Assembly: GCF_032854445.1 (NCBI RefSeq)
Contig: NC_088302.1
Location: 33,883,979-33,947,978, forward strand
DNA length: 64,000 nt
Direction: 5' to 3'
From: Liolophura sinensis
Lineage: Eukaryota > Mollusca > Polyplacophora > Chitonida > Chitonidae
Shown here piece by piece: positions 49,901 to 61,900 of the stretch. The position numbers were made by a program, and so were the translations under genes. Numbering within the stretch: position 1 is the stretch's first letter; every line of letters begins with the position of its first letter. The notes under the pieces are model-generated. The model made no database searches. It had not been told where the DNA came from and saw nothing but the letters and a program-made list of their open reading frames with translations.

Positions 49901-52900
49901 ATGCTTGCTTGGCATGGGAGATGCTTTTTCTGTTTGGGAGATGCTTTTTCTGTTTGGGTCATGCTTATTTGTCAGACCTCATGCTTATTTGATGGACAGA
50001 TGGTTGCTTGGTATGGGGGATGCTTTTTCTGTTTGGGGTATGCTTATTTGTCAGAGCTTGTGCTTATTTGATGAACAGATGCTTGCTTGGCATGGGAGAT
50101 ACTTTTTCTGTTTGGGAGATGCTTATTTGTCAGACCTTGTGCTTATTTGATGGACAGATGCTTGCTTGGTATGGGAGATGCTTTTTCTGTTTGGGGTATG
50201 CTTATTTGTCAGACCTCGTGCTTATTTGATGAACAGATGGTTGCTTGGTATGGGAGATGCTTTTTCTGTTTGGGAGATGGTTATTTGTCAGACCTTGTGC
50301 TTATTTGATGGACAGATGCTTGCTTGGTATGGGAGATGCTTTTTCTGTTTGGGGTATGCTTATTTGTCAGACCTCGTGCTTATTTGATGAACAGATGCTT
50401 GCTTGGCATGGGAGATGCTTTTTCTGTTTGGGAGATGCTTTTTCTGTTTGGGAGATGGTTATTTGTCAGACCTTGTGCTTATTTGATGGACAGATGCTTG
50501 CTTGGTATGGGAGATGCTTTTTCTGTTTGGGGTATGCTTATTTGTTAGACCTCGTGCTTATTTGATGAACAGATGCTTGCTTGGCATGGGAGATGCTTTT
50601 TCTGTTTGGGAGATGCTTTTTCTGTTTGGGAGATGGTTATTTGTCAGACCTTGTGCTTATTTGATGGACAGATGCTTGCTTGGTATGGGAGATGCTTTTT
50701 CTGTTTGGGAGATGGTTATTTGTCAGACCTTGTGCTTATTTGATGAACAGATGCTTGCTTGGTATGAGAGATGCTTTTTCTGTTTGGGTGATACTTATTT
50801 GTCAGACCTCGTGCTTATTTGATGAACAGATGGTTGCTTGGTATGGGAGATGCTTTTCCTGTTTGGGAGACGGTTATTTGTCAGACCTCGTGCTTATTTG
50901 ATGGACAGATGGTTGCTTGGTATGGGAGATGCTTTTCCTGTTTGGGAGATGGTTATTTGCCAGACCTTGTGCTTATTTGATGAACAGATGCTTGCTTGGT
51001 ATGGGAGATGCTTGTTCTGTTTGGGAGATGGTTATTTGTCAGACCTCGTGCTTATTTGATGAACAGATGCTTGCTTGGTATGGGAGATTGTTTTTCTGTT
51101 TGGGAGATGGTTATTTGTCAGACCTCGTGCTTATTTGATGAACAGATGCTTGCTTGGTATGGGAGATGCTTTTTCTGTTTGGGAGATGGTTATTTGTCAG
51201 ACCTTGTGCTTATTTGATGGACAGATGGTTGCTTGGTATGGAGATGCTTTTTCTGTTTGGGAGATGCTTATTTGTCAGACCTTGTGCTTATTTGACAAAC
51301 AGATGCTTGCTTGGTATGGGAGATTCTTTTTCTGTTTGGGAGATGGTTATTTGTCAGACCTCGTGCTTATTTGATGGACAGATGGTTACTTGGTATGGGA
51401 GATGCTTTTTCTGTTTGGGAGATGGTTATTTGTCAGACCTTGTGCTTATTTGATGAACAGATGCTTGCTTGGTATGGGAGATGCTTTTTCTGTTCGGGAG
51501 ATGGTTATTTGTCAGACCTCATGCTTATTTGATGGACAGATGGTTGCTTGGTATGGGAGATGCTTTTTCTGTTTGGGAGATGGTTATTTGTCAGACCTTG
51601 TGCTTATTTGATGAACAGATGGTTGCTTGGTATGGGAGATTCTTTTTCTGTTTGGGGTATGCTTATTTGTCAGACCTCGTGCTTATTTGATGGACAGATG
51701 CTTGCTTGGTATGGAGATGCTTTTTCTGTTTGGAAGATTCTTTTTCTGTTTGGGGTATGCTTATTTGTTAGACCTCATGCTTATTTGATGAACAGATGGT
51801 TGCTTGGTATAGATACTTTTTCTGTTTGGGAGAGAGTTGTTTTGGGAGATACCTATTTGGTTGGGAAGATGTTTATTTCATTTAATAGATGGAGGCCAAA
51901 GTCCAGAATTTTCCTCTTCATTGTGCATCTTCATGTGTGTTTGTACATAATTGTACAGTATGTACCAATTTTACATATATAGATGTACATGTAGTTATAT
52001 AGTATTTTCAACATGTGAACAGTCATGGGTTGATTTTGTTAGTATTATTCCTGTCTGATGAAACATCTGAGTACATCTTTAAATAACGGAATACTGGTGT
52101 TAATATTTTGTTATTTTGCATGGTAAAATTCATGTTGTATTGTCAGATTTGATAATGAAAGGTCAGGGATTTTAGTTCTGATGGTAACTATGCCTTTTGT
52201 GGTAGATTTGTGAGCTTAAGTCGCGATGATGCTCGCTAACTCTGCGCTCTTTATATGTCATGTGTGTGTTGTAAGATCTGCCACCTGCGGATGGTCATGC
52301 GTTTCCCCTGGAGCTCGTTGTCTCTCACCATAATGCTGGCTGTCATTGTTTATGTATAAGTGAAATATTCACATTTAAGTGAAATTCCAGCCAAATAAAT
52401 AAATAAATAAATCACATGTGGTCGAAAGAGTCACAGTAGAGTGTTCTGTGCATGTACTCTGCATGCATTTATCTTGGCAGAAAACCATATTCTTGTGGAG
52501 ATTATTCTGTTAAATTTCCATGGGGTAACTTGCCTGTACTTGCAGATAAATGTATTCAGAAAACGCTGATTGTAAAAAATTGATTCATGTATTATTTCAG
52601 CTCAAATCACAAGAACTGGCAGCTTGGCTTTCCAGTCGAAAAGGACGAGAAAACTTACTGCTAAGAGGGTTAGTATGCAATATGCCCATGTGCATGTTCA
52701 ATGTGAGGTACTATTTCAATACCGGTAATTGGGATCCTCCTGTGGCTATCAAATAGCAATCACAATGAAACAAGTTTGAATATTGCTTGAGAACATAGAT
52801 GGATAGGTCTTAATAAAGATACAGAGATGGTCCTTATCAGTGAAAGTGATTATCATTGTTATTAAGACTTAGGACTGATTACTGAGAAAAAGCTTGATGG

Positions 52901-55900
52901 ATAAATTGGTGACATATAGAGCACATAGAACTCTGATGAAAGGATCTTCATGATAAATTTCATAGTTACTTCTGGTCCTGCCATTAGAACTATGAATAAA
53001 GGTTGATCATGATAAATTTCGTAGTTACTTCTGATCATGCCAGTAGAACTCTGATTAAAGGTTCATTATGATAAATTTCATAGTTACTTCTAGTCCTGCC
53101 AGTAGAACTCTGATTAAAGGCTCATCATGATAAATTTCATAGTTACTTCTAGTCATGCCAGTAGAACTCTGATTAAAGGTTCATTATGATAAATTTCATA
53201 GTTACTTCTGGTCATGCCAGTAGAACTCTGATTAACGGCTCATCATGATAAATTTCATAATTACTTCTGGTCATGCCAGTAGAACTATGATTAAAGGTTG
53301 ATCATGATAAATTTCATAGTTACTTCTGGTCATGCCAGTAGATCTCTGATTAAAGGTTGATCATGATAAATTTCATAGTTACTTCTAATCGTGCTAGTAG
53401 AACTGTGATTAAAGGTTGATCATGATAAATTTCATAGTTACTTCTAATCGTGCCAGTAGAACTCTGATTAAAGGTTGATCATGATAAATTTCATAGTTAC
53501 TTCTAGTGATGCCAGTAGAACTCTGATTAAAGGTTGATCATGATAAATTTCATAGTTACTTATCATAGTCCTGATATTATAACCAGTAGCTGTAGCTACC
53601 AGTAGAACTCTTATCAGAAGAAAGGTGCTTTTATTTTCATTGGTTATACCTCTGGTAGGATTAAATTGGTGATCTTTATATTTTATATACTATTAGCAGA
53701 ATTTTGATGAAAGATTCATAACTCTACCTCCAGCAGATATCACAAAAATAACTCTGATTATGTAACGTTGATGACTCGCATGTAGATGTACTCATGAAAT
53801 GAACACTAGTAAATTCATTGAGTTGTTGCCATTAGCGTACTGTTGATGACTTACACAACCATTTGTTGATGAACAAATTTTTCCTTTTGTTTTAGCCTGT
53901 GTTGACTGGAACTTCCAAAAGCAAAATGACTGTCAGTGGCCAATTTCGGGTTAGTACTCACATACTAGCTGACTGTTTATGGGGCAAGTTTATACTTGAT
54001 ACAGTACCGGTTTATTTCCATTATTTAATTTAATGAATCAAACTGACCCATGAAATGAGTAGAAGATGAATGTCTTCTATTAGATTAATAGGGGATTCTT
54101 TTCAGTTAAAGAAGGTAAAATCAGTCCTCTTGTATCATGTGACCTGTGAAAAATGGTAGACAACCTTTGTTGACATTAATTTATCGATCACGTGTCCCAC
54201 CGTGTTCTAGAGACACTAATAACACCTCTTTCCTTTAGAAACTTCTCAAGTTCACAAACATTCAGCTCCTCAGTTTTCTCCATTGTTTTGTCTATTTAAA
54301 ATAACTTTTTGCGAAATTTTTCTCAGAGGCCTGTGTTACATTTTTGACAGGTCATGATACAGTAGGACCTTTTTTACCTTTTAATGCTAGAAGGAACTCC
54401 CCTATTATACTATTCTTGACGAAGCATTATTTATGGTTTTGCCACTTCTCTGAATGATCTAAAATTTCACCCAAACTAAGGCAGTTTCAGAGGAAATAAA
54501 TATCATAAAATGTAACTTGTACTGCTGAAACTTTACTTTTTCTACTAGGAAAATCGGCCTATTTTCCAAAAAAACTGTATGATATATGGATTACATATCA
54601 CTTCAATGTTGTATGTTCTATCTGTAAAGGTATTGTGACTGTTATAGCTGCATAACGTTCGCTGCATGCCTCGCTATGTGTGTAAAGTATACAAGAGTTT
54701 GCTGCGCTTTTTGTTGTCAGTTCTGTGAATACCACTCGCTCTCGAGCTGCATGCCTAAAGCCAAACAATGATGTATACATCGGGAATTAGTTTACGATAA
54801 GAGGCGTACTGTTTTGGCTAGGTGAATGAGTGAGTGCTTGGGGTTTAACATCGTACTTAACAAGTTTTCAGTCATATGACGACAAAGGAATCATTAGGGT
54901 GCATGTAATGTTGCAGGACGGATTTCCACCGCTCTTTTATCTAGTGCTGCTTCATTGAGACGCCTTACCGAAGGCAAGTAAGCCACCCTGCCCGAGCCAT
55001 TATACAGATATGGGTCAAGCAGTTGTTACAATATTCCCTTCATGCTGAATGCCAAGCGAGGAAGCTGCAACTTCCTCTTTTAAAGTCTTAGGTGTGACTC
55101 GACTCAGGATTGACCCTGGATCTACTGCTCCTGAACTGGATGCTCTACCAACTGTGCCATCGGGGCCAGTTTTTAGCTAGGTTGCTCAGGGGCAATGGAT
55201 TGGTATTTACATGTATCAAAAACATTGTAATTTGTTTTAATGGCTAGAAGGTAAGATTGGCCACACCGGCCAATTTCAAAATTTCTGTCATAGCGAACGG
55301 GATAGATATAAGCCACATTGTGAAAGTGTCTTGGTAGAGAGCTGGCCTGCCATCTCTCCTAGGCGAGGGCTTACAGCTGCATTGAGCGTTCCCGGTGCGA
55401 ACCAACAGCCAGTCATCAATAAAGGAACTATTGGTGGAAATATCGGCGTCTCTTCATCCTTCTCACCTTCGCGGGCGACAGGGATAAAGCCCGGCTAATC
55501 ACGCCGGGTTGAACCTGTACATCGGTTCTGTATATGTAACAACCCGTTCTCATTTGGCGCCATAACACAAACAAGACCAGCACACAAGCCCACTGTCGTC
55601 ACCTGAGAGAGAAAGTTTACAAACATCAACATGTTTCTGAGATCAAATGAGCACTAGACTTCATTGTACGGAACCCTTGTCAGAAGTATCGATCATGTAT
55701 ATTTGAATACAGCTTAAAATACACATAGGTCTGCCGAGTTTCCACCCATCATAATGCTGGCTGCTGTCATATAAGTGAAATATCCTTGAGTACGGCGTAA
55801 AACACCAATCAAATAAATAAGTAAGTAAATAATATACAAAATATATTTCCTTACAAATGAGTGAAATAAATTATGAATTGGGTCAAACATTTACATGCAT

Positions 55901-58900
55901 TGATTTGGACTGCTAATTTTGAGTCACATGCATGCATCTTTTGTTAGAATTCGCTGAAGATCCTGATGGAGAAGATGAATGCAGCCTCACCCATCTTTGT
56001 GCGCTGTCTGAAGCCTAACCAGAAGAAAGCCCCAAACATGTTTGATAGTCAGTACATGCTGGCTCAGGTAAGGGCACATTGTACTGTACTGAACAAAAAA
56101 AGACTTCAAATTTAGAGACATGAATTACGTTGAAAAATGGCAGTAGAAGGTAGTTAATATGGGCAAATACCATAATGTCCAGGTCTAACCTGATGCATCC
56201 AACCATTGCAATTGTCTGTATTGTTGGGATCTCTAATGGACAGGCCGTACGTGGGAAGGTCTGCCAAGCAAGCTGCGGATGGTCGTAGGTTTCCACCCAC
56301 CTTAATGCTGGTCACCGTAGTATAAGTGAAATATTCTTGAGTATGGCGTAAAACACCAATCAAATAAATTGAATAAATAAATGTAATGGACGGGATGATG
56401 CGTGATAAGTGCACATATGTGATCTTAACATTAAGTCTGTGTTGTTGGGATCTCTAATGGGCAGGCTGATCTGTCCTATGTTCACATGTGTGATCTTAAC
56501 ATTAAGTCTGTGTTGTTGGGATCTCTAATGGGTAGGCTGATCTGTCCTATGTGCACATGTGTGATCTTAACATTAAGTCTGTGTTGTTGGGATCTCTAAT
56601 GGGTAGGCTGATCTGTCCTATGTGCAGATGTGTGATCTTAACATTAAGTCTGTGTTGTTGGGATCTCTAATAGGTAGGCTGATCTGTCCTATGTTCACAT
56701 GTGTGATCTTAACATTAAGTCTGTGTTGTTGGGATCTCTAATGGGTAGGCTGATCTGTTCTATGTTCACATGTGTGATCTTAACATTAAGTCTGTGTTGT
56801 TGGGATCTCTAATGGGTAAGCTAATCTGTCCTATGTGCACATGTGTGATCTTAACATTAAGTCTGTGTTGTTGGGATCTCTAATGGGCAGGCTGATCTGT
56901 CCTATGTTCACATGTGTGATCTTAACATTAAGTCTGTGTTGTTGGGATCTCTAATGGGTAGGCTGATCTGTCCTATGTTCACATGTGTGATCTTAACATT
57001 AAGTCTGTGTTGTTGAGATCTTTAATGGGCAGGCTGATCTGTAATATGTGCACATGTGTGATCTTAACATTAAGTCTGTGTTGTTGGGATCTCTAATGGG
57101 CAGGCTGGTCTGTCCTATGTTCACATCTGTGATCTTAACATTAAGTCTGTGTTGTTGGGATCTCTAATGGGTAGGCTGATCTGTTCTATGTTCACTTGTG
57201 TGATCTTAACATTAAGTCTGTGTTGTGGGGATCTCTAATGGGTAGGCTGATCTGTCCTATGTTCACATGTGTGATCTTAACATTAAGTCTGTGTTGTTGG
57301 GATCTCTAATGGGCAGGCTGATCTGTCCTATGTTCACTTGTGTGATCTTAACATTAAGTCTGTGTTGTTAGGATCTCTAATGGGCAGGCTGATCTGTCCT
57401 GTGTTCACATGTGTGATCTTAACATTAAGTCTGTGTTGTTGGGATCTCTAATGGGTAGGCTGATCTGTCCTATGTTCACATGTGTGATCTTAACATTAAG
57501 TCTGTGTTGTTGGGATCTCTAATGGGCAGGCTGATCTCTCCTATGTTCACAAGTGTGATCTTAACATTAAGTCTGTGTTTTTGGGATCTCTAATGGGCAG
57601 GCTAATCTGTCCTATGTTCACTTGTGTGATCTTAACATTAAGTCTGTGTTGTTGGGATCTCTAATGGGTAGGTGGATCTGTCCTATGTTCACATGTGTGA
57701 TCTTAACATTAAGTCTGTGTTGTTGGGATCTCTAATGGGTAGGCTAATCTGTCCTATGTTCACATATGTGATCTTAACATTAAGTCTGTGTTGTTGGGAT
57801 CTCTAATGGGCAGGCTGATCTGTCCTATGTTCACACGTGTGATCTTAACATTAAGTCTGTGTTGTTGGGATCTCTAATGGGCAGGCTGATCTGTCCTATG
57901 TTCACATGTGTGATCTTAACATTAAGTCTGTGTTGTTGGGATCTCTAATGGGTCGGTGGATCTGTCCTATGTTCACATGTGTGATCTTAACATTAAGTCT
58001 GTGTTGTTGGGATCTCTAATGGGTAGGTGGATCTGTCCTATGTTCACATGTGTGACCTTAACATTAAGTCTGTGTTGTTGGGATCTCTAATGGGTAGGCT
58101 GATCTGTCCTATGTTCACATGTGTGATCTTAACATTAAGTCTGTGTTGCTGGGATCTCTAATAGGCAGGCTGATCTGTAATATGTGCACGTGTGATCTTA
58201 ACATTAAGTCTGTGTTGTGGGGATCTCTAATGGGTAGGCTGATCTGTCCTATATTCACATGTGTGATCTTAACATTAAGTCTGTGTTGTTGGGATCTCTA
58301 ATGGGCAGGCTAATCTGTCCTATGTTCACATGTGTGATCTTAACATTAAGTCTGTGTTGTTGGGATCTCTGATGGGCAGGCTGATCTGTAAAGTGTGATC
58401 TTAACATTAAGTCTGTGTTGTTGGGATCTCTAATGGGCAGGCTAATCTGTAATATGTGCTCATGTGTGATCTTTTTCAGCTCTTGTACACAGGGATGCTT
58501 GAAACTGTGAAAATCAGAAGAGACGGATTTGCTGTGAGAGTTTCTTTTGAGGAGTTTGTAACAAAGTAAGTCCAAATCGTTCAGCTGATTTACTGCCTGT
58601 GGGGTTCCATGGTGACAAAAAGCGGGTGATACCACTCATGGGGCCCTTTGCACAGTTTAGTGTTTGTTGCTTGTCTTTTGCCAAAATAGTGCGCATATCT
58701 GTATGTTACATGTGGGAAAGTTTGTTGGTAACTAGGTTGGTGGTTTAAGCTTAGCACCTCCACCCCATGAAACTGACTTGCATAGTGTAAGTGAATAATT
58801 GTTGAGTATGACATTAAACAACCCAAAAAACTAAATAAATCAATAAATAAATAACAAAATGAACACATGACTGTATCTCAACATGGACATTTTCACTGCA

Positions 58901-61900
58901 CATACAGTTGTATTTTGAAGGCAGACTGGAACGGAAATATACAATTCAGATATTTGAGACACAAAATTATCTCTGGCAGTGTTAAGAATTTTACAGGCTG
59001 ATATAAAGCTGTCCACACACTACTAGGTGCACATTCTGTTATGGTGTGATGGTAAATTCATCTGGTACTTACAGGTACCTGTACACTCTAGGAATATACT
59101 GATATTGTAAATTTCAACCTTTTCAACATCTAAAGCACTTTTTTTTCAGTGGAATTTATCTAATTATTATAAAAATGACACTTTGTGTGTCACCAAAGAT
59201 GCAAGCTTCATAAAACTGTGCAAATTATTTCTGTAATGACCTTAAGTTCCGCCAGTAGACTTGGAAAGTGTATCCCATGATTCATTGCATTGATTGTGGC
59301 TCTTACTAACTGTGCACCGCAGAAGAGCATTGGGGGTGGACAGGGGATTAAATGGACCTGAATGTAATAAACAAGCTCACGCTTCACTGAGCAGTGAGTC
59401 TATGCTCCTACCATCAACAGTTCATGTTTTCTTCAGTTTTAATCATGATGAATTTAGTAAATATATGCTTACTTCACAACAGGTGGACATTGAAATGTTT
59501 TATGATCGCCATTTTATGATGAATGATATAGAGGTGCATGTAAAAATAATATACAGGAATATAATTTATTTATTTATTTATTTGATCAGTGTTTTATGCC
59601 ATACTCATTAAAGAATATTTCACTGGTGGGTCCGAACAACTGGGGAGGAAGCCACAACCATCTGTAGGTTGCAGGCAGATTTTCCTGTGTGGAACTGAGC
59701 ATGAACTGGACTTGAACTCACATATGCTAACTGTAAGGACACACAGGTATATAGTATGGTGTGTATTAAAATGTAAATTTTATGGACTCGTTAATATAAA
59801 GAAATATTGTTCAATTAAAAAACAAAGAAAGAAATTGTAAACTTGACCTTTCTTGGTGAAACGTTTGGTTGATCAGGTACAATCTGCTGGTGTCCTCTCC
59901 AAACCTGGCTGTGACGGCAGAGTCCTGTCAGAAGATCCTTACAGCGAGTGGCCTCAGTGGGGCACATGTCGGGTAAGAATGGATATTTATGTGTTACAAT
60001 ATGCACACAAATACATGCACAAACATTTACAGTTTTTAGGTATGGTACATGTGTTCAAATAAAATGTTTTCAGGTAAAAGCTAGCTTCATGACGAAATGT
60101 ACATGTAGCTTTAAATTAAGGCACATGTTACAGCTCCTTTAGGTACTTGTAGCTCTGTACTAAACTTTGATATAACTCCATTTAACAGGAACATGTATTT
60201 TCGCAAGGTACACATACCGGCGGAAAGATACACATACTGGTGAAAGGTACACGTACCGGTGAAAGGTACATGTACATGTGTTGATATACATACATACAAA
60301 CATAATGCACATGTACGTACTGCTCCTTAAGGCACATGTACGTACTGCTCCTTAAGGCACATGTACGTACTGCTCCTTAAGGCACATGTATGTACTGCTC
60401 CTTAAGGCACATGTACGTACTGCTCCTTAAGGCACATGTATGTACTGCTCCTTAAGGCAACATGTACGTACTGCTCCTTAAGGCACATGTTTAGCTCAAT
60501 AATAGGGAACATGACGTAACTGTATGTTATATTCTTCTGTTTCTTATCCTTGGATTAAACAAGTTTTCAGGGTCTTTTTCCCTATCAGAACACTTTGCCA
60601 TTTTGCTAAATATTTAGTGTTGTCGTTCTGTTTAGTAAATAAATAAAACAGTTTGTCTTCCTGGACACAGTAAGCATGTAATGAAAAGACAAAATGACTT
60701 GTATTTATGGTTTTATTTGCAGTAAAACTAAAGTCTTTCTGAGAAGTCACCATGTTGACACACTGAGTGAAAAGATGCACAAACTGGACCAATCTGCCAT
60801 AAAGATTCAGAAAGGTATGCATACAACATGTGTACATCAGGTCCTGTTATCATCATGGTTAGTTGAAGAATATTTTCAGGTCAGGTCAGGTGTCAGAGCT
60901 TAGATTAGATTCTGTTTTATAATTATGAGCTTAACTCTTGATCATGCCAAAATTAGCCAGTCCCAAATGACAATGAACCTGTCAGTGAAGTAAAATGTCC
61001 TCTTTCTCATATGCATACAGAAATAAATCTTGGGAATTCAAATCAGGAAGATAAAGTTGGCTTGCAAATAGACAGAGCCCCACAGGTCCATCGGCATGTT
61101 CTATAAAATTCCGGGGGTTGCATGTTAGAATTCTGCTCTGGATGTTTTGTGTGCACTTTTAAGTTAGTAGATTTGTTAAAGGAAAAAACCTCTAAAAATT
61201 GATGTAGGCATAATTTAATAGACCACTTAAAACTATGCATAAATATACTTTCATTTATTGTTTTAGATATATGTGAAAAGCGTTTGTTCAGATATTTGAA
61301 TTCTAAGGTGAGCTTTATTGGCCATACTCTCAGAGTTTAGGAAGCGGAAGTTTTTCAAACGCTAATCATGACACTGAATGTTGGAATAACTCTTTTTACC
61401 CATGAGAAAAATATTACTGAAATAATGTTACAGAGAATTCCTTCCTTCTAGTGAACATCAAGGAAAAAAGGTTATGTGACGTCAGCATTCCTAGATGCTG
61501 GCAAGATGGCTTATAAGCACACCATAGTTATCAAATATTTGAATGTCTTTCAACACTCTTAAAAAAATCTGGAAAAATAAATAATAGTATTATTACACTT
61601 AGCTTTCAGTTGTCTTTATGATGAACCTCACTTCATATTTTAGCTTTCTTTTACTCTAAGTATGTGTACCCAGGGCATGGCGGGGGTTCCTCGGGGCTCT
61701 TCGACCCTTAAAGCTGATCATTCTGTAGTACACCATTACACACCAAGCAAAAGAAACAAGTCTAAGCTCTTTTTGCGATTGAGAGCCCGAAACTTGGATT
61801 AATAAAGTTTCTTCCCATGTCCAATATAAACTGACATTCTGTAGCTTTATATTGTCAGAAACATCAAATTCATTGTGTCACAATTCATATGTGTTGACGC

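Larger units (their letters stand above)
47633..52600 (+). other. Myosin intron 15 (5 kb)
   Basis: Contains two SINEs, the 16-bp array, an inverted copy of family X, and the 79-bp array of about 2.4 kb. No exon is missing by phase: exon 15 ends in phase 1 and exon 16 supplies CT to make the Ala codon. Confidence 0.8.

Noticed and set aside
49436-51982. Frames of 73-144 codons resembling membrane peptides ([12 protein letters not shown] type)
   Set aside because: Products of a 79-bp repeat that changes frame each unit; no conserved boundary or splice signal.
56421-58470. Possible CRISPR array
   Set aside because: Units are contiguous with no spacers, the DNA is a eukaryotic intron, and no cas genes exist in the window.
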